Below, piece after piece: positions 55,931 to 64,000 of a stretch of DNA of 64,000 bases (the stretch's first letter is position 1; every line of letters starts with the position of its first letter). The DNA comes from Microcaldota archaeon (lineage in GTDB: Archaea; Micrarchaeota; Micrarchaeia; Micrarchaeales; Micrarchaeaceae), in contig JAJZAJ010000001.1 in NCBI GenBank assembly GCA_021799475.1, positions 310,001-374,000 on the forward strand, in the 5' to 3' direction. The notes below the pieces were generated by a model. It was not told the DNA's origin. It saw nothing but the letters and a program-made list of their open reading frames with translations, and searched no databases. The translations under genes and the position numbers were made by a program.

Positions 55931-58762
55931 ATGTTGCACAGGAGGAAAGCGCAGTCCTCAATGGAGTATCTTGTCACTTACGGCTGGGCGATACTGATAA
56001 TAGCGATTGCGGTAGGCGTGCTGGTATTCTTTGTTGTTCTTCCCTCATTTGCCGCACCCCCTGTCTGCAATGTAAGCGCCCCCCTGGTCTGCCAGGACCT
56101 TCTGGTATCGGCAAATCCTACTAATACTGTAATAATGGTTAATATAATCAACAACCAGCAGCTTGCCCTCGACAACCCGACATTATTCGCCAATATCAAC
56201 GGCACAAATACTTCCGCGGCAGCGTGCCTTCCAGCCTACATGCCTTCCGGACAGTTTTCTGTCTGCAGGCTGACGATAAATCTGCCGTCAAAACAAAACC
56301 AGGCGTATTCCGGAAGCCTTTATTTCAAGGTCAACAACTGCGCGCTGCTCCCTAATTTCAGCATAACCGGCAACTGCATCGGCGCTCCTGTACAGACAAT
56401 ATCCGGCTCATTCGATACAAAAGTCGGCGGCCCATCCTCATATTCCGCATCAACCACAAGCATCTCAACAACGACTGCTCTTATAAACAGCACGACTACC
56501 TTAGGAACGTCTACCGCAACGACCACTGCTCCTGCAACTACAACTTTCACTCCGCTGACGATAGCAGCTCCATCAGCAAGCGTTGCAGCAATGGATCTCG
56601 GTACAGGCTCAATATCATTATCCGATTCCGGCGCATCAGGGGGTGAATCGCCTTACAGCTACCAGTGGTACAACAACTGGAATGGCGGCGCTTACGGGGC
56701 AATATCCGGTTGCACGTATACAACATGCTCCTTCACTCCTGCCGTTTCAGGTACGTTCGACTTTTACATAGTGGCTGATGATTCGGAAACGCCGGTAGCA
56801 ACAGCGCAGTCATCCATCGTGTCAGTGACTGTATATCCGACGCTAACTCTTGCGGCTCCATCTCCTTCAAACGTAAAGATGGACCAACGCCAGGGCATAA
56901 CGCTGTCCACAAGCGCCTCAGGAGGCGAATCGCCTTACACTTATTCATGGTATTTCGAGCCTCCGGGATCCGGAACCTACTATCTGGATAGCAGTTGCTT
57001 AAATTCATCATGCACCTTCCCGACAAACACTCTGACAACTATAGGCACATTCAATTTCCGTGCCACAGCTACAGACTCGCTCAGCAATGTGGTCACATCC
57101 TCAAGCAATCCTGTCACATTGTACAATGGGCTCTCCGTTCCGGTAGGCCAGCCTTCCGGCAACCTGGATGTTGGTCAGTCAATAGAAATGTTCGGCAATG
57201 ACGTCAGTGAGGGCACCGGCAGCTACAGCTACCAGTGGTACCATCTGCTTCCGTCGGCACAGACCGGCGGCTGTGCAAACGGCTATACTACATATTCATG
57301 CTACAGCGTAATCTCAGGGGCTACCAGCCACTCATATACCTATTCATCCAGCGCTGGAGATTTATATCCGGCAGGCCACAACAGCACAATATTCTTCTAT
57401 ATGAACTATACAGATACGGGAGTATCAAGCCAGGCGACTCCCGCGGCCACAGCCGCAATGAATGTGTCTGGCTCCGATGAGATATACTACACAATAAGAC
57501 CGGCAATCGCACCAACGCAGACGCCAACAAGCCTTACGATAATGGCGGGCAATACCGTCGACATATCTGTTGCAGCCAACGGCGGCACCGGCAGCTACAG
57601 CTACCAGTGGTACTCGGAATCTCCATCGCAGTACAGCAGCTGCGGTGACTATGCTGATCCTCTGCATTCCGGTTGCGGGACTGTGGTAGGTAGCGCTGTC
57701 AGTGAATATGCGGTTCAATGGGGCAATGTCCAGTTCTCGTTCCCGACAAGCACAAGCATGCAGCAGGGCACATGGTATTATGCAGTCGTCATCTGTGATA
57801 TCGCAACGATACATCCTGGTCAGCCTTGCACTGGCGACACGGGTGTGGTCACCAGCGTCGATGTGGTAGCGCCGCCACCATCTTGCCCATCTCCAATCGT
57901 CTTCAGCAGCAGCACCTCTCTAACATCTGATCTCAAGACAGCCTGCGCCGTAACTGTCAATAGCGGTGTTACTCTTTACACTGATGGATATAGTATAATC
58001 ACTGCAGGAACATTCACAAATGATGGAACTATACAATCTTCATATAGCTCATTGAGTGCTCCTGGGTATGGAGGATCCTCCTGGGTCGATTGCTGGAACA
58101 ACAAAGGAATTCAAAACGCTGCTGCTGGTAATGCCGGAGGTACTATTGGCGGCGGGGGCGGAGGAGGGGGTGGTGGTAACTACTTTTCATTCGGGTCTTG
58201 CGGGAATCATTACCTAGTAAATGAGGCTGGTGCAAGCGGAGGTGGCGGCGCTTCAGGAGGTTCACCAACCGGTGGCGGAGGTGCAGCAGGGACAACTCCT
58301 TCATATGCTCCGTCTAACTGGGAGACTACTATATCAACATGGTATAGCAGCGGAATGAACAGCTATCTATACGGCGGTGCCGGCGGAGGAGGTGGAAGCG
58401 ATTCAGTAGTGGGCTATTCTTCTGATGGTGCTGTCGGCGGTCTTGGCGCTTCCGGTGTATACATACAGGCCGGAAGCATCGATAACGCAGGAACGATAAA
58501 TACCGAAGGCCAAAACGGCTATCATTCAACCTGCCAAGGTACCTATGTAGCAGGAGGCGCCGGCGGAGGTGGAGGAGGTGGAGGTGTTATTCTAGCGTAT
58601 AACGGAGTTTTAACAGAGGGCACGATTTTAACATCTGGGGGCACAGCGCCGTTCCAATCTTGCTCTGGATGGAATGGTGGCGGTGGAGGCGGAGGAGGTG
58701 CAGGCGGATCGGGACAGATAGTAACATACAACTATGGTAATTCGCCTCCGGTTGCTCCATAA
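55931..58762 (+). CDS. Large class III signal peptide (pilin-like) adhesin with Ig/PKD-like repeats and Gly-rich C-terminus
   Basis: MLHRRKAQSSMEYLVTYGWAILIIAIAVGVLVFFVVLPSFA; repeated GESPYSYQWY / GESPYTYSWY / GSYSYQWY modules; long G-tracts. Confidence 0.88.
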   Translation: MLHRRKAQSSMEYLVTYGWAILIIAIAVGVLVFFVVLPSFAAPPVCNVSAPLVCQDLLVSANPTNTVIMVNIINNQQLALDNPTLFANINGTNTSAAACLPAYMPSGQFSVCRLTINLPSKQNQAYSGSLYFKVNNCALLPNFSITGNCIGAPVQTISGSFDTKVGGPSSYSASTTSISTTTALINSTTTLGTSTATTTAPATTTFTPLTIAAPSASVAAMDLGTGSISLSDSGASGGESPYSYQWYNNWNGGAYGAISGCTYTTCSFTPAVSGTFDFYIVADDSETPVATAQSSIVSVTVYPTLTLAAPSPSNVKMDQRQGITLSTSASGGESPYTYSWYFEPPGSGTYYLDSSCLNSSCTFPTNTLTTIGTFNFRATATDSLSNVVTSSSNPVTLYNGLSVPVGQPSGNLDVGQSIEMFGNDVSEGTGSYSYQWYHLLPSAQTGGCANGYTTYSCYSVISGATSHSYTYSSSAGDLYPAGHNSTIFFYMNYTDTGVSSQATPAATAAMNVSGSDEIYYTIRPAIAPTQTPTSLTIMAGNTVDISVAANGGTGSYSYQWYSESPSQYSSCGDYADPLHSGCGTVVGSAVSEYAVQWGNVQFSFPTSTSMQQGTWYYAVVICDIATIHPGQPCTGDTGVVTSVDVVAPPPSCPSPIVFSSSTSLTSDLKTACAVTVNSGVTLYTDGYSIITAGTFTNDGTIQSSYSSLSAPGYGGSSWVDCWNNKGIQNAAAGNAGGTIGGGGGGGGGGNYFSFGSCGNHYLVNEAGASGGGGASGGSPTGGGGAAGTTPSYAPSNWETTISTWYSSGMNSYLYGGAGGGGGSDSVVGYSSDGAVGGLGASGVYIQAGSIDNAGTINTEGQNGYHSTCQGTYVAGGAGGGGGGGGVILAYNGVLTEGTILTSGGTAPFQSCSGWNGGGGGGGGAGGSGQIVTYNYGNSPPVAP
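57212..57240 (+). repeat. 29-bp exact intragenic repeat, copy 1 (copy 2 at 57584-57612)
   Basis: ggcaccggcagctacagctaccagtggta present at both sites. Confidence 0.9.
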
Positions 58763-58834
58763 AGAGTAAAAATTCACAAAGTGTTTAATGATATTTTGTG
58801 AAAACAATAGGATTTTATATTTAATGCCTTTCAT

Positions 58835-58879
58835 GGCTTCTGAAATCCCTTGCGTTTACGCATGTGGATGAAAGAAGCC
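58835..58879. other. Stem-loop GGCTTCT...AGAAGCC with internal ATCC/GGAT and TGCG/CGCA pairing
   Basis: GGCTTCTgaaATCCctTGCGtttaCGCAtgtGGATgaaAGAAGCC. Confidence 0.7.
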
Positions 58880-58904
58880 ACTAAATTTTTGCTCTGAGAA
58901 ATTT

Positions 58905-58933
58905 GCCTAGCGCGGCCTTTGGGCCGCACAGGC
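58905..58933. other. Second hairpin GCCT-agc-GCGGCC tttg GGCCGC-aca-GGC
   Basis: Read directly; just upstream of TnpA remnant. Confidence 0.6.
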
Positions 58934-59291
58934 GAATGTACGAATAGTGAAAATCTTCGAGAAAATATAAATCTATCGAATTATGAACGCAATTCGCAAT
59001 CAGTCGGATACAGCGAATACCATCTGCAGTGGGTGACGAAATATCGATTCCAGCCGCTCGGAAAGGAGTCGCATTTCGTCGATTGCGAAAACGCGGTTCG
59101 CAGCGTTGTGGAAAGGCATGGAATAAAGATTCAGGAGATCGGCGTCATGCCGGATCATGTCCATGTCATCGTGATTATTGCCTTCTGAAATGAGCGTTTC
59201 AAAAGCGATCGGGCTTCTGAAGGGAGATTACAAAAAAAGAATGCAGATGTATCTACTAGTATTATCGCCAATGCCATTGCTATGGGATTAG
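58919..59291 (+). pseudogene. Decayed IS200/IS605 family TnpA (HUH transposase) remnant
   Basis: YSEYHLQWVTKYRFQPLGKESHFVDCENAVRSVVERHGIKIQEIGVMPDHVHVIVIIAF* then +1 frame MSVSKAIGLLKGDYKKR; HUH motif kept, C-terminal catalytic Tyr region lost. Confidence 0.82.
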
Positions 59292-59320
59292 GCATGGTTG
59301 ACAGCTGCTCAAAACTGTAA

Positions 59321-60151
59321 TCACTCGATTCTAATCGTTGTCTCTCCGCTGACACTTACAACAGGGCCATACGGGCTGTTCTTCCAGTGGCTGCCAGCAA
59401 GAACTATGTTGTTTACCGGGTCTGCTAGGTATTTATAGCTGATTTTATTGTTTTTTTCGTCAACGGCTTCTACCGATATTTCTAGCCATGTGTGCGGGCG
59501 TCCAATCAAGGATTCATTCTTCGAGTAGTTGTAGAATAGCACAGCACCTCCATGCTCGACTATGTTGCCGCGCACTCTGGTTATAGATACATATCTAAAG
59601 CTAAACTCGATCAGATACTGCAACAACACCGCCTGCTGTACGGCTGTGCCTGATTTGCGCTCTATCGCATCTGTAACCATGTGCCATTCCTTGTCGGTGT
59701 ACCATTTGCTGTCGAGCTTTATTGCATTATGCACGAATGAAGTGAGCCTTATTAAATCATCCTCTATATCGTCCATTCCTACTTTTTCTTTTTGCAATAC
59801 CGTATATTTATCTGCAGCTTTTTTGAATGAAACCATTACCGGATCATTCATGTAGGGCAACAGGAAACGATGCTTTCCATCAAAACCTATCCTGCCAGGC
59901 ATAAGGTGCCCCATATCCCACGATTTTCTGCTGCTTTCAAAAAATTCTTGCATCTCGCCCTGTGTGCGCAGAAAGCTGACGACGTCAGAAAGCCGGTCGC
60001 TCAGACTTGTTCTAAGTCTAAACCTAATCCCGAGGGATTTGAATGCATCTCTCTTCATTAGATAAGTCTTGCCGTTTAGCACTGGGCTGTCGTGAAGGTA
60101 CAGTTCATTATCCCCTGTGGGTTTACTAAACTCGTCGGTGGTTGTTACCAT
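59321..60151 (-). CDS. Transglutaminase-like-fold protein, apparently lacking the catalytic Cys
   Basis: ERKSGTAVQQAVLLQYLIEFSFRYVSITRVRG ... PHTWLEISVEA ... KYLADPVNN follows transglutaminase-core spacing. Confidence 0.55.
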   Translation of the reverse strand: MVTTTDEFSKPTGDNELYLHDSPVLNGKTYLMKRDAFKSLGIRFRLRTSLSDRLSDVVSFLRTQGEMQEFFESSRKSWDMGHLMPGRIGFDGKHRFLLPYMNDPVMVSFKKAADKYTVLQKEKVGMDDIEDDLIRLTSFVHNAIKLDSKWYTDKEWHMVTDAIERKSGTAVQQAVLLQYLIEFSFRYVSITRVRGNIVEHGGAVLFYNYSKNESLIGRPHTWLEISVEAVDEKNNKISYKYLADPVNNIVLAGSHWKNSPYGPVVSVSGETTIRIE

Positions 60152-60271
60152 TGAATCACTCTACAACAATAAACGCACGATATAATATTTCTATGTTTCG
60201 GTTGCCCTGGCTTTGGGACAATATTACCCGCCATGAAGCGGTATCCTAGTCATGGTGGGCGAAAGATATGA

Positions 60272-61255
60272 TTAGCGCTTTCTGTTACTCTTGTATTCCG
60301 GATTCACGAGATACTTGTCGCTGCCAGTCTTCAACAGGTTTACTATCGTCTTTGTAACCATACTGCTTGTCGTCGCATTGGCATCGATTGTGTTGTATGC
60401 TGTTTGCATGTTGGACGCGAAGAACTGCCACGGCGGAATATCTCCGTAATCCCGATGCGGCGGCGCATCATATGCTGCGCGCAGCCTTCCAGCCTTTATC
60501 TCTGATTTCAGGGCATCAAAATCGACAAGTTCTGCGTTCGCCACATCTATGAGTATCGAGCCATCCTTCATTTTCCTCAGCTTATCGGCATCAATGAAGT
60601 TTTTACCAACCGTTATTGGCACATGCAGGGTTACAACATCGCTCTTTCCGAGCAGTTCATCGAGCTCCGCATATTTTATGCTCAGCTTCTTTTCCGCATC
60701 TGCCTTCCTTGTCTTGCTGTAGTACAGCACCTCTTTCGTTCCGAGTGCCTTAAGCAGTCTTGCCACTTCCGTGCCTGTCTTTCCCAACCCAACAATACCG
60801 AAGGTTGCGTCCCTGAGGCTCCTTGTCGTCTGGAACTTTTTGGTCCCGGTCCTTCCAAGCTCAAAGACGTTGCGTAGCATCGCAAGAGAGAGAGTCACAG
60901 TATACTCGGCTACGCTTGAGGCGTTGGCTCCTGGCGCATTGCCTATGGCTATGCCTTTTGCAGTTGCATCTTTCCATGCTGGTATGAATTCAGCGTAGGC
61001 TGATCCTGCAAAAACTATCGCTTCCAGTCTGTCCGCGGAGTCTATTACCTTTTTGGTGACACGCTCGATCCCGCCTAATATATATCCCGATTTGCCCTTC
61101 ACGGCCTCGCACAACTCAGCCTCTGTCGCCTCAGGTTTGTCGAGCCTCGTTACCCTGAAACCAGCGCGCTCTAACTCTTCGACATTATTCTGGTCTATGA
61201 ATAAGGAATCTGTTACGAGTATCTCTCTTCCATCTCTTTCTCTCTGATCCGTCAT
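60272..61255 (-). CDS. D-isomer-specific 2-hydroxyacid dehydrogenase (SerA-like)
   Basis: GNAPGANASSVAEYTVTLSLAMLRN, TFGIVGLGKTGTEVARLLKALG, SDVVTLHVP, DGSILIDVANAELVD. Confidence 0.88.
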   Translation of the reverse strand: MTDQRERDGREILVTDSLFIDQNNVEELERAGFRVTRLDKPEATEAELCEAVKGKSGYILGGIERVTKKVIDSADRLEAIVFAGSAYAEFIPAWKDATAKGIAIGNAPGANASSVAEYTVTLSLAMLRNVFELGRTGTKKFQTTRSLRDATFGIVGLGKTGTEVARLLKALGTKEVLYYSKTRKADAEKKLSIKYAELDELLGKSDVVTLHVPITVGKNFIDADKLRKMKDGSILIDVANAELVDFDALKSEIKAGRLRAAYDAPPHRDYGDIPPWQFFASNMQTAYNTIDANATTSSMVTKTIVNLLKTGSDKYLVNPEYKSNRKR

Positions 61256-61573
61256 ACTCCCACGGTAGTGTTAACACATATAGCTATTTATCTATAGTGT
61301 TTATGGCGTGAGGGTGTTGAAAATGTCGGGGCTTCAATGGCACATACTGTCGAGTGTTCCAGTATAATGGAAAATCATAGATTGGTTCTGTTTTATATCC
61401 CGTACAACATTCTACAGCCGCAATCTGCCCAATTCTGCATGCTTATTGACTTGCTGGAAGACACGGGTTCCAAAACTCTCCAAGAAAGATTTTCGGCCGC
61501 CTCGTTTATGGCGCATGATACTAATAGGAAGAATCCCTGTCCTTGCTCTACAAGGCATATGTGCAGGTCCGTG

Positions 61574-62383
61574 TCAGCCCCAGACATCCGCCTTTATCTC
61601 GTTCTGCGGCACTCCGAGAGAGATGAGTGCATCCTTTATTGCCTTGACGAAAGCAAGAGGACCGCAGACGTAGTTCGCCCTGCTCTTTATGTCAGGCACG
61701 CAATTAATCAGCATATTCGCATCGATATGACCAGTCTGCCCCTTCCATCCGTCCCCCGGCTGCGGCCGCGTAACACTTACAACCATATTTCCATGCAATT
61801 CGGAGACTAGCTGCTCCAGTTCCTGCTTCCTTATAATCTCAGTCGGATATTTGATGCTGTACATCAGCACAACGTCGCAATTCATGCTCTTTTCCTTTAT
61901 CATACGCAGCATTGACATGAAAGGCGCGAGGCCGGTGCCTCCAGCTATGAAGGTAACCTTGCGGTTTATCTTCGGGTCGAATCTGAACTGCCCGTTTGCG
62001 AACATCCCACTAGCGTCCTTTCTAAGATAAAACTCAGTACCTATAGGTGCATTGACGAAGAATGATTCATGCATGATCGGAGGGTTGCCGAAGGGATGGC
62101 TCTTTATGATAAACAGCTCAACCTCATCAGAGTCTGGTATCGATGCAATGGAGAATGCCCTTGCAGCCATTATCTTTTTAGTCTGCTTATCGATTCCATA
62201 GATCATCACGAACATGCCTGGCTCGAACTGCAGCATATGGCCATCAGCGGACTTGAATCTCACTATAAGCACTTCCGGAGTCTCATCTATCTTTTCAGTC
62301 AAAATAAACTTCTTATCGACATTAGGATCAGACACCACCATAGAACCACCTATCCGCATTACACGCACTGCAATTTTTGCCAC
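61574..62383 (-). CDS. Ferredoxin-NADP reductase-like flavoprotein
   Basis: FEPGMFVMIYGI, ARAFSIASIP, VTFIAGGTGLAPFMSMLRMI, YVCGPLAFVKAIKDALISLGVPQNEIKADVWG. Confidence 0.85.
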   Translation of the reverse strand: MAKIAVRVMRIGGSMVVSDPNVDKKFILTEKIDETPEVLIVRFKSADGHMLQFEPGMFVMIYGIDKQTKKIMAARAFSIASIPDSDEVELFIIKSHPFGNPPIMHESFFVNAPIGTEFYLRKDASGMFANGQFRFDPKINRKVTFIAGGTGLAPFMSMLRMIKEKSMNCDVVLMYSIKYPTEIIRKQELEQLVSELHGNMVVSVTRPQPGDGWKGQTGHIDANMLINCVPDIKSRANYVCGPLAFVKAIKDALISLGVPQNEIKADVWG

Positions 62384-62568
62384 GTGCGTACTCAGCAGGA
62401 AAATCCGTATCTACATCATCATATACTTATTTATAGTATTTCACTTGCCGTTTTCATCCAGCTTCTGGAAGATGCGGGAGTTGCCAGATGTGAAAAGAGG
62501 ATAAACAAACGTCATGCAAAACCATATCTACGCTAATCTATTTATACAAGTGTGCCAAATTCAATATC

Positions 62569-62847
62569 ATGCAGATATCAAGCATCTACAAAGCAGAGAA
62601 AGGGCTCATAAAAATTACGGCAGATTTTGAGCAGCAGGAGATAAAAGAGATCAGCATCACGGGAGATTTCTTCATGATACCCGAAGAGGCGATAGTTATA
62701 TTGGAAAGAAACCTGAAAGGAAAACCCCTTGAGACCAACGCGATAGCAAAAGTCGTAGAGGATTTTTACTCTCTCGGGATAATAACTCCATCGGTGGAGA
62801 AAGAGGATTTCATAAAGGCGATAATGAGCATAAAGGCGCTGGAATGA
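62569..62847 (+). CDS. lplB: Lipoate-protein ligase accessory (C-terminal domain) subunit
   Basis: KAEKGLIKITADFEQQEIKEISITGDFFMIPEEAIVILERNLKG; directly before LplA catalytic ORF with 4-bp overlap. Confidence 0.82.
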   Translation: MQISSIYKAEKGLIKITADFEQQEIKEISITGDFFMIPEEAIVILERNLKGKPLETNAIAKVVEDFYSLGIITPSVEKEDFIKAIMSIKALE

Positions 62848-63617
62848 ATGAGTTCAGGTTTTTGGACATAGAATATCCGGAAGAGCCGCACCTCAGCCTT
62901 GCGACCGAAGAAGCGATATTCCTAGAAGTGATGCGCGGCAATTCTCCGCCAACTTTCAGGTTCTACAGGCACAGCAATGCTGTGATACTGGGATGCTTCC
63001 AGCTGGCGGATCAGGAAGTCGACATGGATGTGGCAGAAAGGAACAGCATCAAGATAGTAAAGAGGTTCACCGGAGGGGGTGCGGTATACCATGATATGGG
63101 GAACCTTAATTTTTCTATCATAACGAGGGATACATTTGATATAGGGCTTAATGTAACGAAGCTGTACAGTACGATGATAGGCGGTGCAGTAAACGCCTTC
63201 AGGGGCATGGGAATGGACGCAGTCAGCGGGAAGCTTAATGATGTGACTGTAAACGGCAGGAAGATACTCGGGGCAGCGGCGACCATACGGGAAAAGACAC
63301 TTCTGTTTCATGCGGCGGTGCTGGTGGATACAAACTTAAACACTTTAGCCTCGGTGCTGAAGGTGCCAGGAGTGAAGCTGAAGGACAAAGGAGTGCAGAC
63401 TATACTCGAAAGGGTCACGAACATAAAGAAGCTGTCAGGCCATGATATTACAGATGTAAGGAAGGCGCTGATGGACTCGTATTCAATAGAACTAGGAATA
63501 ACTATGAAAGAAGGAGATATCACGGAAAAGGAAAAGAGGCTTGCCAGGGAGCTCCTAGCAAAGAAATACAGCAGGAAGGAGTGGACGCACGGAAGGGAGA
63601 TGATAAACCCGGCCTGA
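62844..63617 (+). CDS. lplA: Lipoate-protein ligase A catalytic subunit
   Basis: TFRFYRHSNAVILGCFQLADQEVD, VKRFTGGGAVYHDMGNLNFSII, GKLNDVTVNGRKILGAAATIREKTLLFHAAVLVD. Confidence 0.92.
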   Translation: MNEFRFLDIEYPEEPHLSLATEEAIFLEVMRGNSPPTFRFYRHSNAVILGCFQLADQEVDMDVAERNSIKIVKRFTGGGAVYHDMGNLNFSIITRDTFDIGLNVTKLYSTMIGGAVNAFRGMGMDAVSGKLNDVTVNGRKILGAAATIREKTLLFHAAVLVDTNLNTLASVLKVPGVKLKDKGVQTILERVTNIKKLSGHDITDVRKALMDSYSIELGITMKEGDITEKEKRLARELLAKKYSRKEWTHGREMINPA

Positions 63618-63657
63618 AAGCGTCGAGTTCAAAACAACGCACGCAGATTAGGAAACC

Positions 63658-63733
63658 GGCTTTGTTGATTTAGTCCTACTTTCTCAACAAAAATCATACT
63701 TTATCAACAAATTTTGGCTTTTTCAACAAAGCC
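63658..63733. repeat. Three direct repeats TTTNTCAACAAA within an 11-bp inverted repeat GGCTTTGTTGA / TCAACAAAGCC
   Basis: Repeats at 63680-63691, 63700-63711, 63719-63730; arms 63658-63668 and 63723-63733. Confidence 0.9.
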
Positions 63734-63737
63734 AGGC

Positions 63738-63768
63738 TTACTGTAAGATTATTATAGTGTTACTGTAA
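63738..63768. promoter_or_regulatory. Pair of palindromic TTACTGTAA sites 22 bp apart, just upstream of the ATG at 63778
   Basis: TTACTGTAA at 63738-63746 and 63760-63768 with ATTATTATA between them. Confidence 0.6.
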
Positions 63769-63777
63769 TTGTTAGGT

Positions 63778-64000
63778 ATGACAAAAACAGGCAATCCAAA
63801 ATCTAATGATATCCCTTACTTGCCCATTATCATTACTTTGGTTTTGGTGGTAATTGGCGTTGGGTTCCTATACATTCAAAAATCATCTGCATACTCTCAA
63901 GAGATTAACTCTTATGGCAGCCTGAACTCAAATTATACCTCATTCAAAACACAATCACAAAATGCATATAACCGTCTAAACTCCTCATTAAGTAACTTGC
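63778..64000 (+). CDS. N-terminally anchored membrane protein (truncated by window end)
   Basis: ATG 63778: MTKTGNPKSNDIPYLPIIITLVLVVIGVGFLYIQKSSAYSQEINSYGSLNSNYTSFKTQSQNAYNRLNSSLSNL...; open to window end. Confidence 0.75.
   Translation, partial: MTKTGNPKSNDIPYLPIIITLVLVVIGVGFLYIQKSSAYSQEINSYGSLNSNYTSFKTQSQNAYNRLNSSLSNL

Noticed and set aside
58140-58720. G-rich tracts as possible G-quadruplex array
   Set aside because: Explained by poly-Gly coding in the adhesin; structure formation not demonstrable from sequence alone
61337-61810. 157-aa plus ORF (and 61393-61587 minus ORF)
   Set aside because: Largely antisense to or downstream of the flavoprotein gene with no coding-like motifs; the 61260-61573 gap remains unassigned
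1-64000. CRISPR array, Cas genes, rRNA operon, intact prophage
   Set aside because: No regularly spaced repeat series, no cas motifs, no rRNA-like sequence and no phage structural genes recognised

Overview
The window is gene-dense archaeal chromosome: mostly single-gene or short-operon CDSs on both strands, very small intergenic gaps, intron-containing tRNAs and TATA-like promoters close to start codons. The core gene set (SRP54, SecY, aIF5A, eS24, eS27-like, RFC-L, fibrillarin, ATP-dependent DNA ligase, geranylgeranyl reductase, class III signal-peptide pilins, two FtsZ, SepF, DUF2070, bipartite lipoate ligase) suggests a small-genome DPANN/ARMAN-like (possibly Micrarchaeota-like) lineage; that placement is inference, not demonstrated. 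I call four tRNAs (Asp-GTC, Tyr-GTA with intron, Val-TAC, Arg-CCT with intron), about 60 CDSs, and three small CDSs missing from the ORF track (a 24-aa eL41-like ORF, an S27ae-like Zn-ribbon protein and a 59-aa Zn-finger-like protein). The most interesting signals are: (1) a TATA-binding protein that appears to contain only ONE TBP repeat; (2) a dispersed family of type-IV-pilin-like proteins with LamG-like variable cores between near-identical ends, two copies of which share a 277-bp block that carries the 3' tail of an unrelated upstream gene; (3) a polytopic membrane-anchored double-AAA CDC48-like ATPase; (4) an ftsZ1-ftsZ2 tandem with sepF about 3 kb away; (5) a 957-aa pilin-like adhesin followed by a decayed IS200/IS605 TnpA with hairpins; (6) repeat/operator clusters at the right edge (3x TTTNTCAACAAA inside an 11-bp inverted repeat, then two TTACTGTAA palindromes 22 bp apart just before a start codon). 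No CRISPR array, rRNA gene or intact mobile element was seen. All homology calls are from motif recognition by eye; no searches were run.
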